Source: Cyclospora cayetanensis
Lineage: Eukaryota; Apicomplexa; Conoidasida; Eucoccidiorida; Eimeriidae
Direction: 5' to 3'
DNA: 64,000 nt
Assembly (NCBI RefSeq): GCF_002999335.1
Contig: NW_020312106.1
Location: 1 to 64,000, forward strand
The position numbers were made by a program, and so were the translations under genes. The notes below the pieces were generated by a model. That model was not told the DNA's origin. It made no database searches and was given only the letters and a program-made list of their open reading frames with translations. Positions 44,816-56,980 of this stretch are shown in pieces (the stretch's first letter is position 1; every line of letters starts with the position of its first letter).

Positions 44816-47800
44816 TTGCTGCTGTTGCTGCTGCTGCGCTGACTGACTTGCAATACGGTCGGAAGCCGCTGAAGATCCCCGCAGCTTTCCAACAACATGC
44901 GCAGATTCTGCTGCTGGTGCTGGCGCCGCCGGCGAGGACAAAGCAGCAGCAGCAGCACTTGGCTTGACGCCACCAGCAGCGACTGATGCCCATGTGCTGC
45001 AGACGGTGCCTTGAGGCTTCATTTTAGACTTGGTCCCAGAAGCATTGCGGGGAGTTTTATCCTCGTCCTCCGGGGCAGTGGCTGCAGCAACGGCCATCCC
45101 TGCCAAAGCGGGAGAAGGCGCAGCAGCAGAAGGAGCAGAAGCAGCAGAAGAAGCGGGAGCAGCAGAAGAAGAGGCCGCTGTTGCTGCGTCACTAAGGGTG
45201 TTTGCCTTTCTGGAGGAAGAAGAAAGGCGCTGGGATGTGGAAGAGGAGGCATCCGACACTTCTTCGTCGCTGCCGAGATCGCCCTCTCCGTTCCTGAAGA
45301 CGCAGCAGTAGAAGCAGGCAGCCGACAGGAGAGATGAGATGCAAGAAGGGGGGCCCATGTACCAAAATTCGCTAAGCGCGTCAAATACCAGAAGACAACT
45401 GCAAGAAGAACCGCCATTCGCACAAGTGCACCGCGCAAAAGAAAGAAAAAGCAAAAGGGAGGTGAGAAGTCGAAGGCATGCAAGGGCCACTATTGCGCAG
45501 TCGGAACCTACAACACTCCTGAATTGCCTGGACCCTGCAAATACGACACAGAGAGAAATGACACCACACTTCATCCATACGGCAGAATCAGCATTCACGG
45601 TCTTCTAATAGTCGCTGCATGAATAATGGGTATGTGTGTGGGATGTGAGGTGTATATATTTATTTATTCATAGGTACCCCGTGCGCCGCCAGCCTCTCTG
45701 ACTGATGGCAGCTCCTCCCAGTACGCTTCCAGAAGGACAGCCGTTGGAGTTTGCCCTGCCGCTCCTTATATGAACGGCTAAGTCGTGTCTCCCCTTTAGA
45801 CCGACAGCAGCGTGAGGCGCTTATTTGCGCGTGCCTCAACACTCAGCAAGGCTGCGTGCTCGTTGAAGAACATCCACAGCAACACCTGTTGCGTAGCCTA
45901 CCTCAAGAGGGTCCTCTCTTTGCGTGTTGCGGTTCGCTGCATCAGGGAGCTTGCCAAACAGACTGGTGGTCGGCTTTCGCTCAGAGTTGCTTGGAAATGT
46001 CAAATCCAAGAATTGGTGCTTCGCGCTGATCATCGCCTCCTTCGTGAAGCTGCAGGACGCCCTCAAGCACAGAGGCGATGCGAAATTGCCAAAGAGAGAG
46101 AGAAAGAAAGAAAGAAAAAGAGAGACGGCGACACAGAGCCCATTAGGTCGATGGATGCAAAGTGCCTCTATTCGGACAGTAAATTTCTCGCCTCAAGAGA
46201 CGAGAAATCGAGAATTTTTTTCACACCACGGCCCTCTTATCCCCTTTTTCTCTTCCCTCCCCGCCCCGACACGTGGTGCTGTGCAGTCGCGGCGTCTAGA
46301 AGAACCGAAGCAGGCATTTCTATGGCGTGAAAAGCCTTCTCCTCCCCCGCAAGACCGTCAAGTCGCAAGAGCAAAGGCCTTGGGAAGAACAAGAAACAGA
46401 TCTAGAGACTTAGCCCGCCCTACGCGAATGGATGGTTGTGCAAGCATGACAACGCAAAGCTCGCCTCGCTCGCGAAGACAGCAGCTCACCTATCTTTGCC
46501 GGATCCAAGCTGATGCAGATAGGAGCAGTCTGGATTCTGACACTTCACACCCTTTAAAAAGTGCGAACAATACCTGCAGCCACCGCAAAACAAGCATTGC
46601 ACACAACTTTTGCCGCGAAAATCGAGAGGCTGAGTGCCTGGAGGGGCAAAGCAACATGAGGAAGCGAGGGCCACCCCAGTCAGCCGCTATTCCTGCCGCG
46701 CTGATGCTGATGCTGCTGCAAAACGGCATGCTATAAATAAGAGGCTGTGTGTCTGTATATATATATATATATATACAGACACACACACTTTCACACACGC
46801 TTTCACACACACACTTTCACACTTCCACACTTTCACACTTCCACACTTTCACACTTTCACACTTCCACACTTTCACACACACACTTTCACACTTTCACAC
46901 ACACAGACACACCTCCCCCTCCTTCCCTCTTCCCCCTCAAGGTACAACGAAGAGTTGCCCCTACTTGGTGGTTCCGAAAGAGGCCTTGAGGGTGCGACCT
47001 TCGTAGACTGCCCCGTCAACCCCCTGAATTGCCGCAACAGCTTCTTTGCTAGACGAGTAGGTCACATACACTGCAAAAGAGGGGCCTCCCCAGTGTCTGA
47101 AGCACCGGCAAGCACACGCCACAGCCACAAAACATCCCCTTCACGGCCAAAGACATCACAGAAAGCCCGTCCTGCCCCCCGTCGAGACTCGCGCACCAGG
47201 CAGCCTCCGCATGCACGGGAAAAAGCAGACACCGTCGAAAGAGCAAGACGGCCGGCAAACTAGCAAGCATGCATGCAAGCAAACGAAGTGACAGCCGCTA
47301 GACGGCAAATGAGCGCTTGCACACACACAGACACACCTGCCGCAGCCCTCAGAGGATCGATACAGCCAAGCGCAAAAAAAAGAACTCAAACAGGACACCC
47401 CACAGCCCGCAGGACGGCCAGTCCATAGAGACATCTTTTAATTAAGCTTCTACGTGCAGCCTAGGCCAGAGGGATCCTAGGAGCGACTGCGTAAAACTCA
47501 CCCTTGGTTCTTGTTGACGACTATCTGAAGAACCTTGCCGTACTGGCCAAAGAATTCGTGGCGTCGCAGAATCTGCAGAGACAGAGAGGCCTCACGGCAC
47601 CAAGCAGTCCTAGGCCCGTCCACATGCATGCTCAAGAAGCCTCCCCAACTGCCGCTACAACGACAACTGGCGAAGGCGGCACTTGAGCGGAGCGCTCCTA
47701 CTTAGCCTCGCCACCACCTCCCCACCACGAAGCAGGAGAAAGCAAAAGGAAAAATACAATTCTCGCAAGATAAAAAATACCGACACGAACCGGGAACCTC

Positions 47801-49995
47801 CACTCAAAAGGCCAAACAGCTCCCCTGCCCACCCCAACCCGCATGCTGAGACTTCTCTAACCATACACACAGCTAGCCAATACACAAATACAACCTCTCG
47901 CAGCTTCGAAACTCGCATGCGCAGCCAGTAGTCCATACAACGAACGAGCAGGCAAGCAGGCAGGCAGGCAGGCAGGCAGGCAGGCAAGCGGATAGCCTCA
48001 AAACTCCACGATGAACTCCCAAAGCCACACACAGAGAAGTGCCCACACTCACATACACACAAGCAAGCAAGCCACCAAATGCCAGGAACCCCCCAACGTT
48101 CCGAACATCATGTTCATCCCATCCCCCTCCCTTCCCCACCGGAAACACTTGACTGACCTCCTTTTTTGCAATGGAAGGGGGTATCCCTATGACATACACG
48201 AGGCACCGCTGAATAACACGAACGTCCTTCAAGGCTGCAGCTTGCGCGGGAGCAGGCACTGCCGCCTCTCTGGAGCCAAGCCTTGCAGCTCCTACCCCCT
48301 GCTGCTGCACTGGAAGCCCCCGACTGCTGCTGCTGCTGCTGCTGGATACACCTAGGCCACTACTCGCAGCACCTCCTCGCGCAGCTGCTGCCGTGCATCC
48401 CGTCCTGCTGACAGGAACGCTGCCGCTGCTCCCGCTGCGTGTCGCCTCTGCAGAGCCGCAGACTTTCTCTCTCGACTTGCGACCAATTTGCTTCGTGAGT
48501 CTGAGCGTCGTTACACCCACAACACACAAAAGGCCCCTCTTGAGACCCCTTCCTTGGGAGCTATATGTGCGCAGGGCTTTACCTCAGGCAAGCGGGCATG
48601 CGAAAACTCCCCCTACCCCCGAGAGCTTCCGCCGTAAAATCCGCCACACACGACACTGCACCTACCCCAAAACTATGTTCGACACGCTACGCAGAAACGC
48701 CGCATGGGCTCTGAAAAATTTTTAGCCCCCTCCAGAAGGAAGGGTGTTCTTCTGGTGGTGTCTGTACACCTGCTGAGGACCGTATGCGGGACGGAAGGGG
48801 GGAGAGAGCCAGATGACGCTTACTCTACGACGCGCGATTGATCATATTTGAATTTCTTCTCATCATAGTCCCGCCTGCAGGCTGGGCACTTATTCGCAAG
48901 GTGATCTCGGATGTGGTGGAGACACCACAAGCACACCTGACAGAGACTCGCGGCAATGCAGCAGCACAACAACATACACATGGCGAGGCAACTCCCGTCT
49001 AAGACACGCTGCCCTCCTGTGAGACAATAAAACAGCAAGAACTCTAACCACGGCCTCTCGAGGAAAGAATACAGCGGCCACAGCCATGTGCTATCCAAAA
49101 CATTGCGCACTTTTACACGTTCACATGCATACTTTCACACGTTCACATACACTTCCACACATATAGGTTCACACGTTCACATACACATACATACTTTTAC
49201 ACGTTCACATACGTACTTTCACACGTTCACATACACATACATACTTTTACACGTGCACATACGTACTTTCACACGTTCACATACACATACACCTTCACAC
49301 ACATACTTTTACACTTTCACATACACTTTAACTCCCCACACTTAGACACTTTCACTCACCCACACTTGTACACTTCAACTCACCCACACTTGTACACTTT
49401 AACTCACACACACGTTTTTATACCCCAAGCAAGTTATTGAAGAGGGGATGCTGACCTGATAGCCACATTCGCAAGGAAAGAGGCCCCTGTCAGTCTCATC
49501 GAGCGCTTCGAGACACAGAGGACAGGTGGCTTCCTCGTCTTGCGATTCGGATGAGCTGGAAGCCAGGCTGGCAGTGCTATTGCGGCGAGCCACAAGAGGG
49601 GGCCCCCCCTGTGGGTGGGCTCTGCTACTGCTGCGAGAAGCCACGACTTCCCCAGCAGCGCGACGTCCGTGATCACCGCTTGGATTCGAAGAGGCGCTGC
49701 TGCCAGCGTCCGCTGCTATAGCCGAGCCAGAGGGGCCTCCATAAAATCCTCTCCTGCTGCTTTCCAGCCGATCGATGCTTCCAGTGCCTGCAGCAGCTGC
49801 GCGTTTGCCGCGCCCTCTGTCTGCAGCATCCCACGGCTCGATGCTGTGGCTGCGCGCTACGCTGCCCCTGAGAAGAGCATTTGAATCCTGCGAGGTGCCA
49901 GGGGGCCCACTGGCACCAGCCGAGGCGGTGATAGATGCATCTCTTCTTGGCGCATCAGCTGCGCGGCTTTTCGTTTCACGTTGATGGGAGGGCAT
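42101..49995 (-). CDS. NOT4: NOT4 (CNOT4) RING-type E3 ubiquitin ligase, giant homopolymer-rich form
   Basis: Exons: 49995-49456, 48936-48824, about 48269-48158, 47572-47502, 47070-46965, 46573-46490, 46049-45902 and about 45293-42101. The C4C4 RING is split over the first intron: TCPLCLEALDETDRGLFPCE, then CGYQ|VCLWCLHHIRDHLANK and CPACRRDY. The RRM is split over three exons: VRVIQRCLVYVIGIPPSIAK, then ILRRHEFFGQYGKVLQIVV, then YVTYSSSKEAVAAIQGVDGA and GRTLKASFGTTK. The CCCH finger is KYCSHFLKGVKCQNPDCSYL, followed by HQLG and SFTKEAMISAKHQ. This order and these sequences identify NOT4, the ubiquitin-ligase subunit of CCR4-NOT. A short exon is missing between 47502 and 47070 (phase jump, and the RRM loop is absent). 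The join from 45902 into the last exon is also unresolved. The last exon, about 1060 residues, holds Gln, Ser and Ala homopolymers. Confidence 0.9.
42120..44860 (-). repeat. CAG/CTG triplet tracts in the last NOT4 exon
   Basis: More than ten separate tracts, for example 42637-42735, 43015-43140, 43536-43580, 44200-44275, 44440-44520 and 44750-44840. In the NOT4 frame they are read as poly-Gln, poly-Ala (around 43,540-43,580) and poly-Ser/Asn (around 43,700-43,780 and 43,910-43,990). The same triplet is therefore used in all three frames. Plus-strand ORFs rich in Leu, Cys or Ala over this region are shadows. Confidence 0.93.
46755..46915. repeat. (TA)n followed by TTCCACACTTTCACAC minisatellite in a NOT4 intron
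   Basis: An alternating TA run (about 46757-46777) is followed by tandem cacactttcacacttc units between the RRM and CCCH exons. Confidence 0.92.
47946..47990. repeat. (GGCA)n microsatellite in a NOT4 intron
   Basis: Tandem caggcaggcaggcagg run in the intron between the first two RRM exons. Confidence 0.92.
49108..49415. repeat. TTCACATAC/TTTTACACG minisatellite splitting the NOT4 RING
   Basis: Degenerate tandem units of ttcacatacacatacatacttttacacg occupy most of the 519-base intron that separates the two halves of the RING finger. Confidence 0.92.
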
Positions 49996-51000
49996 GACCA
50001 CACTCCAGGACCAAGGACTGCAGAGTGTGTCTACTACACGCTTCAAATGCAAATTCCTGACGCCTGCACCAGCAGCAAGCCTTCAGATCCCCCACCGCGG
50101 GTTCCAGAGCTCTTGCATACTGATCAAGAGACGGGCGAAACAAGACGCAGAAGGCGTAGGGTGAGGACGCTGGCAGCAAATCGCAGAGGCGTACGAGAAG
50201 GGGCCCTCCAATCTCCTCCGCGCACGCGCATGCAGGGCCAAAGGAGGCCCCAGCCCGCTTTCTAGCCAGTTCTCACAAGCGCGTGAAATGCCGACAGGCA
50301 GCAGAACGCGGTCCTGCGATGCCCAAAGTAAGGGAAGCGCACAGGGGATGCCAAGGCGAAGATGCGGGGGAAGGGAGAACCGTCCTACGACTGTAGGCAG
50401 CAGGAGCCACCGAGAGGCGCAACAACTCGCAGATGTGTCAGCGTCTTATGAGGACGCTTTAATGCCGCGGCCGTCCACACGGTAGTGTCACAGTGCTCCC
50501 TTGAGTAGGTAAGAGTCCAGCAGGACGAGAGGAGCGCAGGCTGAGGGGGCCAAGTCGGGGGCTTCTCGCTTTCACGTTTGGGGTGCCAAAGAAGATCTAA
50601 ATTGACTTGGGAGAAGAAACTAGACCCTCAGAAAAGCGAGAAGACGCATGCAGAGCAACGCAGCTCCAGAGGGCAGAGCCGACGTCAAACACCCCAGCGA
50701 GCGGCAAGAGCAGCGGGGGCTTCTAAAGCCTGGGACTCGCGTAGCTGTAAATTGTGAGCAGAGGGATTTGGAATGGGAAGGTCTATAGGAACAAGCGCAG
50801 CGGCTGTCGTGCTGCGGTCGCTTCTGGTGTTGCTACGGCAGACAGCGGAAGTGGGGGGGCGTGAGTAAAGAGGGAGATGTGATTTCTGCGGGTGCTTGTA
50901 GAAATACGAATAATCAAATCCGAGTCTCGATCACTAGAGCCATTTATGTGTCCACAGAGGGCAGCAGCAGCAGCAGCTTCCTGAGGCCGGGACCCTCTCA
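49996..51000. other. Region upstream of NOT4
   Basis: Presumed 5' UTR and promoter of NOT4, plus sequence with no recognised gene. The frame 49981-50265 (+) is antisense to the likely NOT4 leader and is not supported. Confidence 0.45.
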
Positions 51001-51285
51001 TCAGTTGTGTTGCTCGGGGTTAGGAGCGCCAGGCGAAGTGGGAGAGCCCCCTGCGCCTACTGGAATCGCTTGGTGGAGAATTTGTGATATCTCCACGACT
51101 ATCTTTTTCTCATCTGCCGACCCACGCGAAAGAATGAGTGGCGCTAATCGGTCGACTTTAACTATGTACCCCACCGTACAGCCGCGGGCGATTAGATTCT
51201 GCTGTACGCTTGCAATATGCTTCTGGACACCGCGCTTAAGCAGAGCCAGGGGTAGGTACAGCCCCAGGAGACCATGTTTCACCGT
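51001..51285 (-). CDS. Possible terminal exon of an unrecognised protein
   Basis: A minus-strand frame of about 93 residues without an internal ATG. It opens just after an intron-acceptor-like tttattag at 51286-51293, so it fits a last exon better than a whole gene. The peptide has protein-like composition: GLYLPLALLKRGVQKHIASV, QQNLIARGCTVGYIVKVDRL, ILSRGSADEKKIVVEISQIL, then a Gly/Pro-rich tail and stop. I cannot find the upstream exon with confidence, nor assign a family. Confidence 0.35.
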   Translation of the reverse strand, partial: TVKHGLLGLYLPLALLKRGVQKHIASVQQNLIARGCTVGYIVKVDRLAPLILSRGSADEKKIVVEISQILHQAIPVGAGGSPTSPGAPNPEQHN

Positions 51286-52119
51286 CTAATAAACTTTGAA
51301 TCGTGTGTACCTACTGGTCGTTGTGGTCACTTGTAGCGTCCTCTAGCCTCTTCACGCCCGACGCTGAATGCTTGCGTTACGAAAAGGCCTCCCCAAAAGA
51401 TATTGCGAACGCAGCAGCAAGGACCTGATGCCCTCGAAATCACATGGAGGATTCCCTTGAGTAACCGGCGTGTACCTTCCCGAGCTGCTCTCATGGCCGC
51501 AGACTCGCAATACAGGGGCGCAGCACTGAGCGCACATCTGCAGATAATGGAGTACCCACTTGCAGGAACGTCAGCTGCATGCGCACAATGTATCCAAGCT
51601 TCATGGCTTAGTAATGATATCCACCCTGGATAGTTGCTGGTAACCGCGGCTATAGAGAACAGAGCCCAGGCTGTAGCGGGCTCAGTTATACTTAGCTACC
51701 ATTTCTCTTAAACTATTTGTATATCGCTAAGAATTAGTTTTAAATTGAATACTGGTTTTATTTTTAGATATCTTATTCATAGGGATTGAGCGTGCGCTCT
51801 ATACAAAAAATCGAAAGGTTGTGTGTGTGTGCACTAGATCTTTGGCGCAACTAGCTCAAAATGCTCGGATTGATTAGAGATGGTAACAGACATCCTACCC
51901 GTCCCTCTCCTTTCATGTCTAAAGACTGAGGAACTCGAGAAGGGGAAGGAGGGAGCTCTTTTGAAGGAACACTACACGACTTTTTATTAGGTCTCATTGA
52001 GTCCTCTCCCGCCCCAGACAACGACGCGTTTTAGAGATGTTTGACCCCAGACTCGATTAAAAAGGTCATGGTAAGGTACTGAGTAAGTACCAAAAGAACT
52101 CACTCCCATTTGTGCCCGC

Positions 52120-52370
52120 ACCTCTCAGTTGCCGACAAGAGGCGAGAGGGGCAGCTAGCGTCTGGGTAGCTCCACCCTCTACGCACTCTCAGCATTCACA
52201 GCTAAATGCACACAGCATCGAGCGCATACGCACGCAGCGCGCATTTTTGCATTGAGCCCAAAATTATGCGATAAAGACGATGTACGAACAGCTAAAGGCC
52301 AATTCTGTACGAATTCTTGCCTAAACTATCTACTGTAGTACAAAGTGATTTAGTGTAGCTTCGCCTGATA
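52120..52370 (-). repeat. LTR-like block, presumed 3' LTR of copy B
   Basis: Aligns with 56,730-56,980: 'gagctccaccctct..gc..ctcagcattcacagctaaatg', then 'gcatcgagcgcatacgcacgcagcg', ending 'gtacaaagtgatttagtgtagc'. Divergence is high, so the insertion is old. Confidence 0.6.
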
Positions 52371-55300
52371 CATCTTCCACCCAGCGCTTAAAGCACATTC
52401 CCACGTAATCCGCATCTGCACTTCCAGACCAAATGCGTGCAGGGCAGCTGAAGAGTTCCTGCCTCGGCGTCAACACTCAGCCAGGCAGAGAGATGAAAAC
52501 ACAGTGCAAATGAGAAAACAAGCCCTGCAACCAGCGTAAAAGTGAAAGCTAAGGAAGTAAAAACAAACCGGTAAGCTAAAAACAAACAAGGAACCAAGCC
52601 AACACGACAGCGACAGCGCATTGGTGGCTGTCTTCCAAAGAAAAATGTCCTGGCCTCCCACGAGAAAACAGGTACAAGAAGACTGAGTGAAGGAAACAAA
52701 ATCACACACTTGTGCAGCAGTGCGAGTCTGCAGCGTTGTCTTTCATCGAGCAATCCCTGCAAGCCAACGTAGCGGCCACGTGCAGCGTATTTGATTTAAA
52801 GCCCCTGACGAGGCAAAAGAGAGAATGCAGGGTCACATACCTGAGAGTTTCTCCGCGTATACCTGTGCCTAAGGAGCACTTTAACAAAAATAGCCCAAAG
52901 CGCTTAAGTCATATCCGTTAATTGAGGTAAGGTTTGCAGCCAGAACATGCGCTGGCTAAGGACGAATACCAAGGAACTCCAGGAATATTGGTCATGCGTA
53001 CCGGCATTGTTAACCAAACAGAGCCGCGAATTTCTGCAGCACGCAACGAAATCTGCGAATAATTTTGGCCACATCCACGCAATTGCACTACAGTTTTGTC
53101 TAGTGTATCCTCGGAGGCCGGGATCAGGTGAACTTTGCCGCATTAGTTGGTGGCAACCTGGGCGTGACAGTGCACACTCCTGTGCCGCAGGACTCAGCCC
53201 AGACCACCACAAAATCCCTGCGTGGTTTTTTTTATTGTGAATTTGATCATTACTCGAAAAGTTACGATCCTGTACATTGTGCAAAACGGCAATGCGAGGC
53301 GAAGCGGCAATGGCCAGACGACAGTGTCCCCGCTTTGTATTAAATCACAGCAGACCATTCTCGGAATCGTAGTGCTTCACACTGCTTCAGCTCTTCTGGG
53401 TTTTGGAGATATTAGCCGGAGCATACTTGTCAAAAACAAGGGACGCAGGCAGGTTCGATAGAAACCGTAACTTATCGTAGACAAACGCTGTTGCGCTGCA
53501 CAAAAATGAAGCACTGGGGGGCCCGCGAGAGCGCGTAGATGAAACGTTGATAATTCCATGATATACCTCGTTGCAAAGTCACTCTGCACTAAGCGTTCTT
53601 GTTACTGAAGCACTCTGGCTTCACCAAGTGCTGAAAACTCGGTGGTGTACATCAATGGGTGAAGATCGATTTGGACAGTAAAATGATTCCCATGTGCCAG
53701 CATTTCCACGTCCCGTTACGTCGCGCTTAGGCCTTTGTCTGGGTATGGCTACTTGGTTTCGGCGAAGCGATCAGGAAAACACGCGACAATTTGATGCTTA
53801 GAAGAAGTTCTAATGTGGGGGACAGAAAAGAACCCACCGCTTATTCACCTGCTTCGATTGTTAGCAAGAGCTGGCCCTCTTACCGAGCCAGTACTAGTGC
53901 CATATAAGGCTAAGTTGGCCGATTAGATTTCATGTTGCAGCTCTGTCCATGGCATCGCCTGTGTCTTCTCAAGTAGGTCAATTAAGGGAGCATCAGTCAG
54001 AGCAAATTCAAGACTGAAGTATCGCTAAGAAGATGCATGCCTATAGAGCTTCTCAACACCCTTGGAAAAACGTGAAAATAAAGGCCACACCTTGATTGAT
54101 CCAAATTGTGCCGGATCTGGCTTGATTCATGCAACAGAAGCCCGGAATTCCAAAAGCATGGCTGTTCTCATGAGCAGCGAACATTTGCTCGCCTTCATCT
54201 AGCACTGCTTGTCTCGCAACAGCTGGAGCGCATGCCATATGTACTCTCGTGCGCTTGCACATCTTAGGATAATACTAAGCTGCCCTTTATTTGAAGAATC
54301 ATTGACTGCTTGTCGAGAAGCTGATGAAAAACCCGATAATGTTCTGGTGCAGTTCACATGGGACAGAAAGAAGCTCAAACAGCACATAGTTGCAATTGAG
54401 TTTGCAAGTGCAAGTGTAGAATGCCGTTTTGTGTCTGTCGAAACACAAAAAATGGGGATCTCTCGAAAGGCAGCTATTGCGTCGAATGTCAAACACACTG
54501 TTAATACGAGTAGTCTGTCAAGTATGTGAACAGTGTGAGGCGTTAGAAAGTTGCACTTAGACATGAGCTTCCTCAGGAACTCAAAAGCATGCAGAGGTGC
54601 CATCGCCTATCGTTTTGGGGGGACAAACACTAGGCTGTCCCCAAAGGCACTTGTCAACTCCTGAACTTTGCCTTTCTACACATCGTCCACCTGCCACACA
54701 TATACCCTTAATGCTATAGGGACTTGCATTAATGCGGAGCATAGCTTGGGGCTCATCCCAGGATTACCTCAGTACGACGCGTTGGAAGATCAGCAGGTAG
54801 CCCGCCTGCTGGAAGCCCGTGATTACTCAGCATCTCCGCAAGCTCCTTGATATGGGCTTATTCCCCCTATTTCTCTGCCACAAGTTAAACACAAGTTTTT
54901 GGCAAGGAGTTGGTTTACAGAGTCAGGAAGACGATATTTATGCTCAGAACCGTATCATCGTGCTGCGCTCTCACCCGCCCGCATCTAGATTCTGTGCTAC
55001 CTTGTTGAGATACCGACTGAACGCCACTGAGCACATACAAAACGGATGTTGCCGAGGGAATCAGGATTTGTTCTTTCCAGATTTTCTGCCGAGCTATTTT
55101 TCAAAGCAAAAAGCTGTGGATGTAGGAGCCCCTATCGCTGGGTTCACCCAGGGCATACCTACAACTGCGTTGTGGTGCACATGCACTATGCAAAGAGCAC
55201 GTACCATTCTAACAGGACCCATCTGCTATTTGGCGTGGTATATTAATGTATAAGACTTGCCAATTCTTGCATCCTGCCTCCTCTCAGCAAACTTGACTCA

Positions 55301-56729
55301 TACTGACTGCTCTAACAAGTGAACAGGCAGGTTGCACCTCTGCAGTTTCCATATAACAGGTCCACCTCACATCAGTGTCAAGAAATGTTAGCATTTCTAG
55401 GCAGTAAATGTAAGCTTGTAGCAACGCAGAAATTGGTTCCCGTCGGCCCCCCAACTCAGCTTTCCTCTGTAGCTGCTTATCTGCGCCGCAGCTTTGTGTG
55501 GGGGCTTTCCGTTTTCCAGCTGCGTCTTCTTTGCTTGCCCAGAGGACTGCTCCCGCTAGGTTCAGTCCAGTTGTTCAAGTTCTTTTGCCTTTGCTATGCG
55601 TTCGCAGCTCTCGATTATTCGACTAATTCTCGCACAAAAGCGCATGCGTTGGGGGGGTGGGTGGCAGAGCTGCTTGAGAGCGGGAATCCCTGCTGGTTTC
55701 CGTTTGTCTTTTGCTCAGACTACATGCTAGGACCGGCTAGGACCGGTTGGCACAGCCCCACCATACATAGCCTCTAAATTCCAGCTTGAGCCTTTTTTTC
55801 ATACATAGGCGCATGAGTTGGGCGCATTCGCTTCTGGGGCCTCAAGTAGCATGTGTTTTGCAAAAGCTCTAGTGGTCGGTTGATTATTCATTGTAGCGCA
55901 GCCGCTTGGGACCCCTCGATGTTAAAGTTCACGGAAGCATGAGACAACCTACTAATAAAGCTTTTGCTTGTATACGTTGTGGCTTCTGCTAACCGAAGTT
56001 TCAGGATCATCGGTATACAGATCTATTGGTAGGTTGCTTCCTTCAGTCTTCGTATTTCTCCCTCTTGGGCCGATCGCGGCATGTGATGATCATTCTAGGC
56101 TTGTATGAATCCTTGAGCTGTAGTAATCCCTGATGCCAGACAGCTTCTTCTGCTTGGATAGAGCTATAATTGAAGTACTTCGCCCTCCTATTGACATACC
56201 ACAAGCAACGTCCGTCTTTCTTTCCCTAAAGGCTAAGAAACGAGGTGTATGTTTAACCGGCTATAAAATCTTCTAATATTTGATAACCTATAGGATCCCC
56301 ATGTTGTTCTGGCCAACATAACCTTTGCAACATATTCATGCCTATTTTCGGATGCCAGATCATACCTTCCTTGTAGCTGTTGAGCCACTGAGTTCACTTC
56401 AGCACGCGGACCGGTGTTTTCTGCCCAAATAAGCGTTGTGCCGCCGTCTCCTTTTATCCCCTTTTCCCTAGACTGTTGCCAAAAAACTTGTCAAGTAGCC
56501 AAGTAGCTTTATCGAAATTAGATAACTTTTGTAGTATAATCGGACATCTCATTGCATCCACCGCAAGTTGATCAGTGAAGAGCAGCTGTATATGGCCATG
56601 CGGTGCTACCGACTGTAACGCTTTATCTAAGCTCTCCATACGCAAGCACGTTGCTCCAGACTCCATACACAGTTTGTAAACACACTTGAACGCTTTCAAG
56701 AAAACATCCTCCTTCCCCGACCCTAGACT

Positions 56730-56980
56730 CTTAAAGTTCCAATATGAGGGCAGAGAGGCACCTAGAATGTGTGGAGCTGCACCCTCTAAAGCTTCTTAGC
56801 ATTCACATCTAACTGTACGTAGCATCTAGAGCACATGTACACAGCGTTGCCTCTGCTTGTAATTAGTCAAATTACTCTGCAATTGATCAGGTTTGTGAGC
56901 GGTCAATCCAATCAGTAACTTCTATACCAATTCTCAGCTAATGTAACTAGAATAGTACGAAGTGTTCAAGTGTGGCTCAC
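56730..56980 (-). repeat. LTR-like block, presumed 5' LTR of copy B
   Basis: Direct-orientation partner of 52,120-52,370, with landmarks 'ggagctgcaccctctaaagcttcttagcattcacatctaac', 'gcatctagagcacatgtacacagcg' and 'gtacgaagtgttcaagtgtggc'. Confidence 0.6.

Larger units (their letters stand above)
52120..56980 (-). mobile_element. Degenerate Ty3/gypsy-type LTR retrotransposon, copy B
   Basis: Bounded by two diverged LTR-like blocks (52,120-52,370 and 56,730-56,980) in direct orientation, about 4.9 kb overall. On the minus strand RT shows DRHKTAF, then FELLSVPCELHQNI (about 54,440-54,330). An SIKVWPLF stretch at the RT end (about 54,090) matches the KIEAIKAWPLP of copy A. A region near 53,280-52,980 with WMWPKLFADFVACCRN resembles the integrase zinc-binding segment (YWPGM..DV..YV..C). 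DNA-level matches to copy A include 'gaacccaccg...gaagaagttctaatg' (19.2-19.3 versus 53.8-53.9 kb). They also include the 'aaatgccgttttgt' region, the 'gcagctctcgattat' region, and 'cttgagctgtag.aatc' (21.5 versus 56.1 kb). Stops and frameshifts are everywhere; the integrase core is not visible and may be deleted. Confidence 0.78.

Noticed and set aside
43073..44967. Plus-strand ORFs of 352 and 314 residues over the NOT4 last exon
   Set aside because: Poly-Leu/Ala products of CTG tracts; the minus-strand frame continues from the conserved NOT4 exons and is open for over 1000 codons.
46634..47263. Plus-strand ORF of 209 residues with YIYIYTDTHTFTHAF-like sequence
   Set aside because: Translation of an intronic minisatellite, antisense to NOT4.
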